Notes under the pieces: model-generated
What the model was told of the DNA's origin: nothing
Seen by the model: the letters and a program-made list of their open reading frames with translations, nothing else
Database searches by the model: none
Position numbers and translations under genes: made by a program
Origin: Breoghania sp037026715
Lineage (GTDB): Bacteria; Pseudomonadota; Alphaproteobacteria; Rhizobiales; Stappiaceae
Direction: 5' to 3'
Assembly: GCF_037026715.1 (NCBI RefSeq)
Contig: NZ_JBANCG010000007.1
Span: 124,001-188,000, forward strand
DNA length: 64,000 bases
Shown here: positions 7,724 to 16,509 of the stretch, one piece after another
How the letters are laid out: the number at the start of each line of letters is the position of its first letter
Numbering within the stretch: the first letter of the stretch is position 1

Positions 7724-8652
7724 GAGCGCGCCTTTTTCTCTGCGCATTCATGAGCCTTGGCGTGGGGGCGGCGCTCGCCGCCCTCGCCTTGCCGGCTGGC
7801 GCCCCCACCTTGTCGCTTGCGGCCAATGACGGCGCAGACGCGGCACCGCCGCAGCGCGTCGTCTCCATCAACGTATGCACCGACCAGCTCGCCATGCTGA
7901 TCGCGCGCCCCGGCCAGCTTCTCTCCGTCTCGAGCCTTGCCACAGACCCGCAGACATCGCTCATGACGGCGGAGGCGAGCGCCCACACTCTCAATCACGG
8001 CGCGGCGGAAGAGATCTTCCTGATGAAGCCCGATCTGGTGCTCGCCGGAACCTACACGCGGCGCCCGACGGTCGCCCTGCTGCAGCGCCTCGGCTTTCCC
8101 GTCGAACAATTCGCGCCGGCGACCTCGTTCGACGACATCCGCGCCAATATCCGCCGGATGGGCGCGTTGCTCGGAAGACGGGACCGCGCCGAGGCTCTCG
8201 TCGCCGAACTCGATGCCCGCCTTGAGGCGACCCGCACGGCGACGCAAGGCAAGGAAAACCGGCGACGGGCGGGGCTGACTTTCGCCAACAGCTACACCTC
8301 CGGCGCGGGCACGCTTTCGCAGGCGGCACTCGATGCGGCCGGGCTCGAGAATATCGCAAAGGACTTCGGTGTGCGCGGAATGGCGCGCCTGCCGCTCGAA
8401 GCGCTGGTGATGGCCGATCCCGACCTGGTCGTCTCCAGCACGAAAGACTACGGCGCGCCCGCACTTGCCGGCGAGACCATCCGCCATCCCGCCTACCGGG
8501 CGCTTGCGCGTGAAAAGACCTCGGTCGATGTGCCGACGAGATACTGGGTCTGCGGCGGGCCCTTCACCGTCGAGGCTGTGCGGATCCTGCGCGAGGCCGC
8601 AGACAGCCCCGCAGCCGACAACCTTGCCGCGACCGCGAGGCGGAAACCATGA
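7720..8652 (+). CDS. btuF: periplasmic cobalamin-binding protein (BtuF-like)
   Basis: About 310 residues with an exported N-terminus followed by a class III periplasmic binding protein fold. The fold starts at QRVVSINVCTDQLAMLIA; MKPDLVLAGTYT and VMADPDLVVSS mark the two lobes. It would carry cobalamin from BtuB to the BtuC permease. The reading begins with TTG at 7720, overlapping the btuB stop as TTGA; an alternative ATG at 7750 would still leave a hydrophobic leader. The next gene overlaps through ATGA, so translation is probably coupled along the operon. Substrate is inferred from context. Confidence 0.9.
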   Translation: MRARLFLCAFMSLGVGAALAALALPAGAPTLSLAANDGADAAPPQRVVSINVCTDQLAMLIARPGQLLSVSSLATDPQTSLMTAEASAHTLNHGAAEEIFLMKPDLVLAGTYTRRPTVALLQRLGFPVEQFAPATSFDDIRANIRRMGALLGRRDRAEALVAELDARLEATRTATQGKENRRRAGLTFANSYTSGAGTLSQAALDAAGLENIAKDFGVRGMARLPLEALVMADPDLVVSSTKDYGAPALAGETIRHPAYRALAREKTSVDVPTRYWVCGGPFTVEAVRILREAADSPAADNLAATARRKP

Positions 8653-9677
8653 GCGGGACGGCTGGCTACCGGATGCTTCTCGCGGGGCTCGCGCTCGCGA
8701 CCGCGGTCCTGTTCGCGCTGTCGCTGACGGTGGGGCCTGCCGGCATTTCCCTTTCCGACAGCCTCGATGCCCTCGTCTTCGGCAACGGCGGCGCGGCGGG
8801 CCATGATGCGGACACCCGGGCGGCCATGGTCTTGGTGATGCGCGAGATCCGCCTGCCGCGCGCCCTGCTCGGCCTCGGCATCGGCGCCTCGCTCGGCCTC
8901 AGCGGCGCCGTGCTGCAGGGGCTACTGCGCAATCCGCTGGCCGAACCGGGATTGCTCGGCGTCTCCGCGTCGGCGTCGCTGGGCGCCGTGCTGGCGATCT
9001 ACACCGGGCTGTCGGCGCTGTTTCCGCTTGCGCTGCCGCTCGCGGCCCTCGCCGGTGCGGTGGCCGCGGTCATCGTGGTTCAGGCCATGGCGCAGGGCGG
9101 CGGCACGCTCACCATCATTCTGGCCGGCGTGGCGGTCACGAGCTTTGCCGCGGCGATGACCTCGCTGGCGCTCAACCTCTCGCCCAATCCCTTTGCCGCA
9201 CTGGAGATCGTGTTCTGGATGCTGGGCTCGCTCGACGACCGCTCGATGACCCACGTCTGGCTGGCCGGCCCATTCATCCTCGCAGGCTGCGCCATGCTGG
9301 CGCGCTGCGGGCGCGCGCTCGATGCGCTGACGCTCGGCCACGATGCGGCGCGCAGCCTCGGCATCGACCTTGCCCGGGTGCGGCTGTTCGCGATCCTCGG
9401 CACTGCGTCGGCCGTCGGGGCCGCGACCGCGGTGGCCGGCGCGATCGGCTTCGTCGGGCTCGTCGTTCCGCATCTGATGCGCCCGCTCGTCGGCGCCGTT
9501 CCCTCAAGGCTCCTGCCGGCAAGCGCGCTCGGCGGCGCGGCGATGGTGCTGGCCGCCGATATCGCGGTGCGGGTCATCGCTCCCGGCCGCGACCTGAAGC
9601 TCGGCGTGCTCACGGCCATCGTCGGCGCGCCGTTCTTCCTGTGGCTCGTCTACCGTTCGAGGAGGGAGCCGGCATGA
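8649..9677 (+). CDS. btuC: cobalamin ABC transporter permease (FecCD/BtuC family)
   Basis: A 342-residue inner-membrane permease of the FecCD family with about ten hydrophobic segments. The characteristic motifs are RLPRALLGLGIGASLGLSGA, LQGLLRNPLAEPGLLGVS, the coupling-helix region ALTLGHDAARSLGID and the C-terminal GFVGLVVPHLMRPLVG. It forms the channel through which cobalamin enters the cytoplasm, paired with the ATPase at 9674. It overlaps its neighbours at both ends by ATGA. The family also transports iron-siderophores and haem; cobalamin is assigned because of the riboswitch and btuB. Confidence 0.93.
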   Translation: MSGTAGYRMLLAGLALATAVLFALSLTVGPAGISLSDSLDALVFGNGGAAGHDADTRAAMVLVMREIRLPRALLGLGIGASLGLSGAVLQGLLRNPLAEPGLLGVSASASLGAVLAIYTGLSALFPLALPLAALAGAVAAVIVVQAMAQGGGTLTIILAGVAVTSFAAAMTSLALNLSPNPFAALEIVFWMLGSLDDRSMTHVWLAGPFILAGCAMLARCGRALDALTLGHDAARSLGIDLARVRLFAILGTASAVGAATAVAGAIGFVGLVVPHLMRPLVGAVPSRLLPASALGGAAMVLAADIAVRVIAPGRDLKLGVLTAIVGAPFFLWLVYRSRREPA

Positions 9678-10462
9678 GCCTTCTCGACATCGCCGGCCTC
9701 TCGGCGTCGCTCGGCCGCAAGACCGTGCTCGACCGCGTCTCCCTTGCAATAGGCGCCGGCGAATGCGTCGGCCTGATCGGGCCGAACGGGGCGGGCAAGT
9801 CGACGCTGCTGCGCGCCGTGCTCGGGCTCGTCCCGCATGACGGCACGATTTCCCTGACCGGGCAGGCCCCGGCCTCGCTTGCACCCGATGAAATGGCCCG
9901 CCGGATCGCCTATCTGCCGCAGGAGCGCGAGATCGCCTGGCCGGTGAGCGTGGAACGGATCGTCGGCCTCGGCCGCATGCCCCATGGGACCGGCGCCCGC
10001 GAGCCGGACGACGCCGACCGCCGGATCATTCTGGAAGCGATGCGGGCGATGGATGTGGCCGGACTTGCCGGGCGGCGTGCAACCGAGCTTTCCGGCGGCG
10101 AGACCGCGCGCGTTCTGATCGCCCGGGCACTGGCCCAGCGCGCGCCGCTGCTGCTCGCCGACGAGCCCACCGCCGGTCTCGACCCGGCGCACCAGATCGC
10201 CTGCATGCGCGTCTTTTCCGATCTGGCGAAAGACGGGGCCAGCGTGCTCGTGTGTCTGCACGATCTGGGACTGGCCGCGCGCTGGTGCACGCGGCTGGTG
10301 CTGATGGCCGAGGGCCGGATCATCGCCGACGGCCCGCCGGCACACGTGCTGACGCCGGACCGGCTGGCAGAGGTCTACGGCATCCGCGCCTTCATTGGCG
10401 CGGCTGAGGGCGGCATGGTGCTCCAGCCGCTCGATGTCCTTGTCGGGCGCGACGCCGTTTAG
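9674..10462 (+). CDS. btuD: cobalamin ABC transporter ATP-binding protein
   Basis: A 262-residue ABC ATPase energising BtuC. Walker A is GPNGAGKST, the Q-loop lies in AYLPQERE, the signature is ELSGGE, Walker B is LLLADEPT and the switch histidine is in CLHDLGL. The ATG at 9674 overlaps the btuC stop. An ORF extension upstream into btuC is not conserved. It is the last gene of the riboswitch-controlled operon; a nested palindromic repeat follows directly and may act as the transcription end. Confidence 0.93.
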   Translation: MSLLDIAGLSASLGRKTVLDRVSLAIGAGECVGLIGPNGAGKSTLLRAVLGLVPHDGTISLTGQAPASLAPDEMARRIAYLPQEREIAWPVSVERIVGLGRMPHGTGAREPDDADRRIILEAMRAMDVAGLAGRRATELSGGETARVLIARALAQRAPLLLADEPTAGLDPAHQIACMRVFSDLAKDGASVLVCLHDLGLAARWCTRLVLMAEGRIIADGPPAHVLTPDRLAEVYGIRAFIGAAEGGMVLQPLDVLVGRDAV

Positions 10463-10465
10463 AGC

Positions 10466-10644
10466 GTTTCAGGATTTGACGGAAATGCGCGAGAGAATAC
10501 CTCTCCCATGGGGAGAGGTCGGCGCGGATGCGCCGGGTGAGGGGTTTCAGGCTCTCGTGGATACGAGGTCCCGACACCCCTCACCCCAACCCTCTCCCCA
10601 TGGGAGAGGGGGCGAATACGGCCATTTCCGTCAAATCCCGAAAC
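10466..10644. repeat. nested palindromic intergenic repeat, family D
   Basis: Outer arms GTTTCAGGATTTGACGGAAATG (two halves: 10466-10487) and the near-complement at 10623-10644 enclose inner palindromes made of CCTCTCCCATGGGGAGAGG-type sequence and its partner near 10586-10610. It lies directly after btuD and probably folds into a long hairpin in RNA. No gene is seen in 10463-10776. Confidence 0.8.
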
Positions 10645-10702
10645 ATCCCAGCTCACCGCCGGAAGTTCATGCAAACGTCATGTGAGCGTCATCGCTCTGT
10701 TG

Positions 10703-10747
10703 TCTGGCGGGATTAGCCAGAGGGCCGGCGCTGCACAGCTGTGCAGC
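10703..10747. promoter_or_regulatory. probable operator region of the ABC/MBL/phosphatase cluster
   Basis: A perfect 18-base palindrome GCTGCACAGCTGTGCAGC (10730-10747) lies 29 bases ahead of the ATPase start. A second inverted repeat TCTGGC-N7-GCCAGA (10703-10721) precedes it. The LacI-type regulator encoded at the end of the cluster is the natural candidate to bind here, although the palindrome centre is AGCT rather than the CG most LacI operators have. Confidence 0.5.
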
Positions 10748-10776
10748 CGTCCTTTCGACAACAGACGGGGTGAACC

Positions 10777-11910
10777 GTGAGCGACATCCGCATCGACGCG
10801 ATCGACAAGAGTTTCGGCGACACCGCTGTCCTGCGCGAGGTGTCGCTCCACATCGCGTCGGGCGAGTTCGTCGCGATCCTCGGGCCCTCGGGCTGCGGCA
10901 AGACCACGTTGCTGCGCTGTCTCGCCGGCTTCGAGACGCTGGACGGCGGCCGCATCGAGATCGGCGGCGAACTCGTCTCCGCGCCGCGCCATCACGTGCC
11001 GCCGGAACGGCGCAACATCGGCGTCGTCTTCCAGAACTACGCGCTGTGGCCGCACATGAGCGTGGCCGACAACGTCGCCTACGGGCTGAAGATCTCAGGC
11101 ATCTCGAAGAAGGAACGCGCCGCGCGCGTCGCCAAGGTTCTCGATCTCGTCGAGCTCGGCGCGCTCGCCCGCCGCCGTCCCGCCGATCTTTCCGGCGGCC
11201 AGCGCCAGCGCGTGGCACTCGCCCGCTGCCTTGCCATGGAAAGCCGCGCCGTCCTGCTCGACGAGCCCCTCGCCAATCTCGACGTGCACCTGCGCGGCGC
11301 GCTGGAGGAGGAATTTGCCGCCTTCCACAAGCGCTCCGGCGCGACGATGTTCTACATCACCCACGACCAGTCCGAGGCGCTGGCGCTGGCCGACCGCGTC
11401 GCGGTGATGGACAAGGGCCGCATCCTGCAGTTCGACCGGCCGGAGGCGCTGTTCGCCCGGCCCGCGAACGAGACGGTCGCCGGCTTCATCGGCGAGGGCC
11501 GCGTGCTGGAGGCCGAGGACATCCGCCCGCTCGGCAACGGCCGCGCCGCAGCTTCCCTTCTCGGCCAGAAAGTGGAACTGCGCTGCGCGCCCGGCGAGGC
11601 CCCGCGCAAGCGCGCCAGCATCTCCATCCACCCCGGCGATCTGCATCTCGTCTGCGATGACGCGACCGCGAATGCGGATGCGGGCGGCATCGCCGCCAAC
11701 GTGACGCGGGCGACCTATCGCGGCGCTTATCTGCGCGCCGATGTCATGGCCGGGCCTGAAGGCTCCGTGCCGCTTTCCATCAACATTCCCGCGCCGGCCT
11801 CCGTTTCGCAGGGCCAACGCGTGACCCTGTCGCTGCGCGATGGCTGGGTCATCCCCCAGACCGGTCCCGCGACCGTTGCATCGTCCCTCTCCTCCTCCGC
11901 CTCCCTCTAG
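10777..11910 (+). CDS. ABC transporter ATP-binding protein, Fbp/Pot type
   Basis: A 377-residue ABC ATPase with Walker A GPSGCGKTT, Q-loop VFQNYALWPH, signature LSGGQRQRVALARCL, Walker B AVLLDEPLANLD and switch ITHDQSEAL. A C-terminal regulatory TOBE-like domain follows (about residues 235-360). This architecture is typical of iron, putrescine, sugar-phosphate and aminoethylphosphonate importers. Translation starts with GTG at 10777. It leads a run of genes for a binding protein, a fused permease, a metallo-beta-lactamase protein and, after a repeat, a phosphatase and a LacI regulator. The substrate is not known. Confidence 0.88.
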   Translation: MSDIRIDAIDKSFGDTAVLREVSLHIASGEFVAILGPSGCGKTTLLRCLAGFETLDGGRIEIGGELVSAPRHHVPPERRNIGVVFQNYALWPHMSVADNVAYGLKISGISKKERAARVAKVLDLVELGALARRRPADLSGGQRQRVALARCLAMESRAVLLDEPLANLDVHLRGALEEEFAAFHKRSGATMFYITHDQSEALALADRVAVMDKGRILQFDRPEALFARPANETVAGFIGEGRVLEAEDIRPLGNGRAAASLLGQKVELRCAPGEAPRKRASISIHPGDLHLVCDDATANADAGGIAANVTRATYRGAYLRADVMAGPEGSVPLSINIPAPASVSQGQRVTLSLRDGWVIPQTGPATVASSLSSSASL

Positions 11911-11944
11911 TCCCCAACCTCCCGAAAAGCCTCAGGACAAATCC

Positions 11945-12913
11945 ATGAAACTGCTCTCCCTCACGCTCGCCGCCATGCTGTTTTCCGGCACCGCCTATGC
12001 GGAAACCACGCTGACGCTCTACACCTCCCAGCCGCCCGAACAGGCGCAGCAGACCGTCGATGCCTTCGAGGCCGCCCATCCGGACATCAAGGTCCAGTGG
12101 ACGCGCAACGGCACGTCCGCGCTGATGAACGTGATGCGCGCCGAGATCGAGGCCGGTCAGGTCCAGGCCGACGTGCTGCTGGTGGCCGACGTCATCAACC
12201 TCGGCGAGCTGAAGGCCGGCGGCCACCTGATGGCCTACAAGGACGCCCCCGTCGACGCCTACGACCCGGCGACCTACGACAAGGACATGATGTTCTTCGG
12301 AACGAAGGCCATCACCACCGGCATCGCCTACAACACCAAGATCGCCAAGCCGGTCTCCACCTGGAACGAGCTGCTCACCGAGGAGAACCGCGGCAAGATC
12401 GCCGTGCCCTCGCCGCTCTATTCGGGTGCCGCGCTCAACCACCTGCACGCGCTGATCAACGATCCCGCCATCGGCTGGTCCTTCTATGAAGGCCTGAACG
12501 ATCTCGGCATCGTGCCGGAAGGCGGCAACGGCCCGGCGATCAAGGCGGTGGCCTCGGGCGCGGCGAAATACGCCATCGTGGTCGACGCCAACGCGCTGCG
12601 GGCCAAGGCCGACGGCTCGCCGATCGATTTCATCGCGCCCAAGGACGGCGTCTCCTTCATCACCGAGCCGGCCGCCATCATGGCCACCACCAAGCACCCG
12701 AAGGAAGCCAAGCTCTTCATCGATTTCCTGCTTTCTAAGCAAGGCCAGGAACTCGCCGCCAGCCAGGGCAACCTGCCGATCCTGCCGGGCGTCGCCGGGC
12801 CGGAAGGCTTCCCCAAGATGGAAGACATGAAGCTCCTCGGCTACGACGTCGACAACGCGGTGAAGACCAACGAAGAGGTCCGCGCCAGGTTCGCCGACAT
12901 CTTCGGGCTGTGA
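11945..12913 (+). CDS. periplasmic substrate-binding protein, FbpA/AfuA type
   Basis: A 322-residue exported protein: the signal peptide ends near TAYAETTLTLYTSQPPEQAQ. A class II binding-protein fold follows with ADVLLVADVINLGELKAGG, GIAYNTKIAKPVSTWNELL and a C-terminal FIDFLLSKQGQELAASQGN, as in the iron/AfuA family. I see no obvious paired tyrosines of ferric-binding proteins in the usual C-terminal place. AfuA relatives bind hexose phosphates, which would suit the phosphatase further down the cluster, but the ligand is inferred only. It lies 34 bases after the ATPase gene and 4 bases before the permease. Confidence 0.88.
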   Translation: MKLLSLTLAAMLFSGTAYAETTLTLYTSQPPEQAQQTVDAFEAAHPDIKVQWTRNGTSALMNVMRAEIEAGQVQADVLLVADVINLGELKAGGHLMAYKDAPVDAYDPATYDKDMMFFGTKAITTGIAYNTKIAKPVSTWNELLTEENRGKIAVPSPLYSGAALNHLHALINDPAIGWSFYEGLNDLGIVPEGGNGPAIKAVASGAAKYAIVVDANALRAKADGSPIDFIAPKDGVSFITEPAAIMATTKHPKEAKLFIDFLLSKQGQELAASQGNLPILPGVAGPEGFPKMEDMKLLGYDVDNAVKTNEEVRARFADIFGL

Positions 12914-12917
12914 TGCG

Positions 12918-14654
12918 ATGAGCCTCGCTCTCGACATGCCGAAGCGCCCCACCCGGGCGCTTCGGTTCCCGCGCCGCCTGAGTGGCGAATACCTCCTGCT
13001 GCTGGCGCTCGTCGTCTTCGTCGGCATTCTCTCCATCGCCCCGCTCGCCCGTCTCGCCTGGTCCGCGCTGCTGCCGCACGGGGTTTTCGATGCAGACCGC
13101 ATCGCCGACATCCTCGGCGGGCGCCGTGTGCTGGAAGCGACCCTCAACACGATCAGGATTTCCGTCGCCTCCACAATGCTCGCCACCATCGCCGGCACGG
13201 CGGCGGCGCTGCTGGTGAGCCTCACCGACATGCGCCATCGCACGCTGTGGGTCTTCGGCTTCGTGCTGCCGCTGATGATCCCGCCGCAGGTGACCGCGCT
13301 CGCCTGGATCCAGGCGTTTTCGCCGGCAAGCCCGGTGCTCGGCCCGCTCGGCCTGACACTGCCGCCGGGAACACCGCATCCGCTCTATTCCATGGGCGGC
13401 ATCGTGTTCCTGCTCGGGCTCTACAATGCCCCGCTCGTCTTCCTGTCGGTGCGCGCGAGCCTGCAGCGCCTGCCCGCCTCGCTGATCGAGGCCGCCCGCT
13501 CCAACGGTGCCGGCGCAGGCGCCGTGACGCGCGACATCGTGCTGCCGCTGATCCGCTCCGGCATTTTCGCGGGCGCCGCGCTCGCCTTCGTCTCCTCGAT
13601 CGGCAATTTCGGCATCCAGGCGATGCTCGGCATACCCGCGCGCGTCTCCACCCTGATCACGATGATCTACCGCCGGCTCAATTCCTACGGCCCCTCCGCA
13701 CTCTCCGACATGGCGCTGCTGGCCCTGCTGCTGGCGGTCTTGACGGTGATGGGCATGGGGCTGACCGCCTGGCTCGGCCGGCAGGGCGACCAGCGCGTCG
13801 ATGCCGCCCAGCGCCCGCCGCGCATGGCGCTCGGCCGCTGGCGCTGGGCCGTCTCCGGCGCCGCCTGGCTCTATCTCGTCGCCTGCCTGCTGCTGCCGCT
13901 CTCCGCCCTTTTCGGCACCGCGCTGGTGCGCGGCTACGGACAGCCGCTCAACGCCGAGACGATCACGTTTGAAAACTTCGCCAACGCGCTTTTCCATCAC
14001 GAGGGCTTCCGCGCGGCGTTCCTGACGAGCCTGTGGATCACGCTCGTTACCGTCGCCGTGCTCATCCCCGTCGCCGTCGCGCTCGGCTACGTGCTCTCCT
14101 GGCGCAAGGGCCGGCTGGCGAAGCTGCTGAGGCTCGCCTCCGAGCTTGCCTACGCGCTGCCGGGCATCATCATCGGCGTCGCCATGATCCTGTTCTTCCT
14201 GCGCCCGCTGCCGGGCATCGGCACCTCGCTCTACGGCACGGTGTGGGTGATCCTCGCCGCCTATCTGTCGAACTATCTGGCGCTGGCGCTGCGGCCGATC
14301 CTCGGCGGCTACGCGCAACTCGACCGCAATCTCGACGAGGCAGCGCAGCTTGCCGGTGCCGGCATCTTCGCACGCCTGAAGGACATCGTGCTGCCGGCAC
14401 TGGCACCATCCGCCACGGCTGCCGCCATCCTCGTGTTCATGACGGCGATCAACGAGATCCAGACCTCGGTGCTGCTGGTCTCGTCGAGAGCGCAGACGAT
14501 CGGGCCAACCATCATCTTTCTGGAAGAGGCCGGCTCCTCGACCCTTGCTGCCGCCGTCGGCTGCCTGATGGTGGTGCTGGTTCTGGTGCTGATGGGGCTG
14601 AGCCTCGTCTTCGGCCGGCGCCTGCCGGAAGGGGTGCTGCCATGGCGCGACTGA
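12918..14654 (+). CDS. ABC transporter permease with two fused membrane domains
   Basis: A 578-residue inner-membrane protein with about twelve hydrophobic segments, arranged as two tandem binding-protein-dependent permease domains. The coupling motifs are EAARSNGAGAGAVTRDIVLP (about residue 192) and EAAQLAGAGIFARLKDIVLP (about residue 475). FbpB-type permeases have this fused arrangement, so one gene supplies both halves of the channel. The gene ends inside the start of the metallo-beta-lactamase gene (13-base overlap), a sign of translational coupling. Confidence 0.92.
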   Translation: MSLALDMPKRPTRALRFPRRLSGEYLLLLALVVFVGILSIAPLARLAWSALLPHGVFDADRIADILGGRRVLEATLNTIRISVASTMLATIAGTAAALLVSLTDMRHRTLWVFGFVLPLMIPPQVTALAWIQAFSPASPVLGPLGLTLPPGTPHPLYSMGGIVFLLGLYNAPLVFLSVRASLQRLPASLIEAARSNGAGAGAVTRDIVLPLIRSGIFAGAALAFVSSIGNFGIQAMLGIPARVSTLITMIYRRLNSYGPSALSDMALLALLLAVLTVMGMGLTAWLGRQGDQRVDAAQRPPRMALGRWRWAVSGAAWLYLVACLLLPLSALFGTALVRGYGQPLNAETITFENFANALFHHEGFRAAFLTSLWITLVTVAVLIPVAVALGYVLSWRKGRLAKLLRLASELAYALPGIIIGVAMILFFLRPLPGIGTSLYGTVWVILAAYLSNYLALALRPILGGYAQLDRNLDEAAQLAGAGIFARLKDIVLPALAPSATAAAILVFMTAINEIQTSVLLVSSRAQTIGPTIIFLEEAGSSTLAAAVGCLMVVLVLVLMGLSLVFGRRLPEGVLPWRD

Positions 14655-15667
14655 CCGCGATCAGCGGTTTGGGCCGCAAGGCCGCCGCCGTGTTCCTGCT
14701 GGAGATCGAGGGCCGCCGGTTGCTGCTCGACCTCGGCGACGGGCTGGAGACGGGCGAACGGCCCGATCTTTCCCGCGCCGGCATCATCGATGCGGTGCTG
14801 CTGAGCCATGGCCATGTGGACCATGTCGGCGGGCTCGACCGGCTGGACGAGATCGGCAATCCGCCGGTCTTTGCCAGCGCGGAAACGCTCGCCCACCTGC
14901 CCGACGGGTTCCGCCCGGCCGATGCGCGCGTGCTCTGCGAGCGCGGGCAAACCGATGTTCTGGGTCTCACCGTCACGACCGGCCGCGCCGGCCATGCGCC
15001 GGGCGGCATCTGGATGCGGTTTGAAACGCCGCGCGGGGGTTTTCTCTATACGGGCGATTTCTCGACCGAAGGCCCGCTGCTTGCCTGCGACGCGTTCCCG
15101 GCAACGACGACCGTTCTGGCCGATGCCTCCTACGGCGACCGCGATGCCGCACTTGCCGACCAGATCGGACTTCTGGCCCGCGAGGCCCGGCGCGGGGCGG
15201 TGCTGCCGTGTCCGTCGAACGGGCGCGGGGCGGAAATGGTCACCGCGCTTTCCGCGCTCGGCCTGAGGGTGCATGCCTGCGAAAGGGTGGCGGAGGAAAC
15301 CGAGCGGCTGACCGGCACGGCCCCGCCCGTGGCCGATGCGCAAAGCGCGCGGCCCGACCAGGTCATCGTGGCGAGCGGCTCCAACGCAGAGAACGGGCTT
15401 CCCGCCGCCCTTTGCGCGCGCGACGGTTTCCGCTTCATCTTCTCAAGCCACGTTCCGAAAACGAGCCCCGCCCATGCGATGATTGGCGAGGCCCGCGCGC
15501 GCTGGATGGGCTGGAACGTCCACCCACGGCTTTGCGACGTGATCGCGCTTGCCGAGAACACGCAGGCCGAACGGGTGCTGCCCGCGTTCGTCGACCTCGC
15601 CACCGCCCCCCGGCTCGTCGCGGCCCTCGGCGACAGGCTGGTGCGGGAGAGCGAGGTCGATGTGTAG
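14642..15667 (+). CDS. metallo-beta-lactamase-fold hydrolase, beta-CASP-like
   Basis: A 341-residue cytosolic protein. It opens with AVFLLEIEGRRLLLDLGDG and the metal-binding motif LSHGHVDHVGGLDRL (H-x-H-x-D-H), followed by FLYTGDFSTEGPLL. The continuing part (VLADASYGDR, VLPCPSNGRGAEM, VIVASGSNAENG, FIFSSHVPKTSPAH) follows the order of motifs in beta-CASP nucleases such as RNase J/CPSF relatives, but diverged. That would make a phosphodiesterase or nuclease activity plausible. The ATG at 14642 overlaps the permease stop by 13 bases. Presence inside an importer operon suggests it processes the imported compound. The fold is certain; the beta-CASP link and the reaction are inference. Confidence 0.8.
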   Translation: MARLTAISGLGRKAAAVFLLEIEGRRLLLDLGDGLETGERPDLSRAGIIDAVLLSHGHVDHVGGLDRLDEIGNPPVFASAETLAHLPDGFRPADARVLCERGQTDVLGLTVTTGRAGHAPGGIWMRFETPRGGFLYTGDFSTEGPLLACDAFPATTTVLADASYGDRDAALADQIGLLAREARRGAVLPCPSNGRGAEMVTALSALGLRVHACERVAEETERLTGTAPPVADAQSARPDQVIVASGSNAENGLPAALCARDGFRFIFSSHVPKTSPAHAMIGEARARWMGWNVHPRLCDVIALAENTQAERVLPAFVDLATAPRLVAALGDRLVRESEVDV

Positions 15668-15746
15668 GGTTTCGACATGCACCTTCCGATACGACGGTTC
15701 CGCAGATGCCGAGAGACGGGTTACCCCCACCGCTCCTTTGCGAAGG

Positions 15747-15866
15747 TGACCCCCACCCCTTACCCCTCCCCTCAAGGGGGAGGGGGACGAATGCGGCGGC
15801 CCCTTGCGCCCACCTCCCCCTTGAGGGGAGGTCGAACGACCGTATGGTCGTTCGGGTGGGGGTTGC
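15747..15866. repeat. palindromic intergenic repeat, family B, inside the cluster
   Basis: GTGACCCCCACCC at the left pairs with GGGTGGGGGTTGCG at the right. Inside are matching hairpins built on CCTCCCCTCAAGGGGGAGG and CCTCCCCCTTGAGGGGAGG, plus a small hairpin ACGACC-GTAT-GGTCGT. It separates the metallo-beta-lactamase gene from the phosphatase gene and could attenuate or process the transcript there. Confidence 0.8.
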
Positions 15867-15915
15867 GATCTCACAGCCCGCTCCATCATCCGAAATGAAC
15901 GCAACAAGGTATCCG

Positions 15916-16509
15916 ATGCCCGAGACCGCCACACGACACGCCCTGCCCGCCTTCGTTCCTCCCGAGGAGGCGCGCGAGGACGTGCTGCCGCTGCTGATCC
16001 CCGTGGCCGACGATGTCGGGCCGGGCATCGACCGGTTCTGGCTCGGCAACCTGACGGCCGCCGAGAACCCGCAAGCGCTGGCCGAGGCCGGGATCACCGC
16101 GAGCCTCAATCTGGCGATGAACATCTTTCCCGCGCCGCTCGTGTTGCCCGACGGAACGGAGATGCGCCGCTATCAGATCGGCATGCTGGATGGCCCCGGC
16201 AATGCGCCGCAGACGCTCGCCGCCGCCGTGATGCTGATCGACGGGCTCGCCCGGATCTATACGCAAGGCAAGCCGCACTATCCCGCGCACAAGCCGGGCG
16301 GGCTGCTGGTCCATTGCCGGGGCGGGCGATCGCGCTCGGTCACGGTGCTGGCGTTGTGGCTGCATTGGCGCAAGACTTCGAAATATCCGAGCCTTGAGGC
16401 CGCCATCAGACATCTGCGCCAGTTGCGCGGGCTCGCCGACAGCCATCCGCTGCCGCCGATGATCGCGCTGGCAAACGAGGTGCTGGACCGGGGGCTGCTC
16501 GCGCGATGA
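15916..16509 (+). CDS. dual-specificity-like protein/phosphoester phosphatase
   Basis: A 197-residue protein with the cysteine phosphatase loop VHCRGGRSRSVTVLALWL (C-x5-R, about residues 135-141). The upstream part (FWLGNLTAAENPQALAEAG, TASLNLAMNI) is that of dual-specificity phosphatases. The general-acid aspartate could be in GMLDGPGN. The ATG at 15916 has AAGGT six bases upstream; an in-frame ATG at 15895 is less well placed. It overlaps the LacI gene by ATGA. Beside an ABC importer and a metallo-beta-lactamase hydrolase it may act on a small phosphorylated substrate rather than on proteins; this is inference. Confidence 0.85.
   Translation: MPETATRHALPAFVPPEEAREDVLPLLIPVADDVGPGIDRFWLGNLTAAENPQALAEAGITASLNLAMNIFPAPLVLPDGTEMRRYQIGMLDGPGNAPQTLAAAVMLIDGLARIYTQGKPHYPAHKPGGLLVHCRGGRSRSVTVLALWLHWRKTSKYPSLEAAIRHLRQLRGLADSHPLPPMIALANEVLDRGLLAR

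Noticed and set aside
12735..14318. 527-codon minus-strand frame opposite the fused permease
   Set aside because: Composition typical of antisense to membrane-protein codons (Gln/Arg/His/Asp rich); the permease is certain.
14033..14641. Long N-terminal extension of the MBL gene into the permease
   Set aside because: Arg-rich and without motifs; the conserved MBL start begins at the ATG at 14642.
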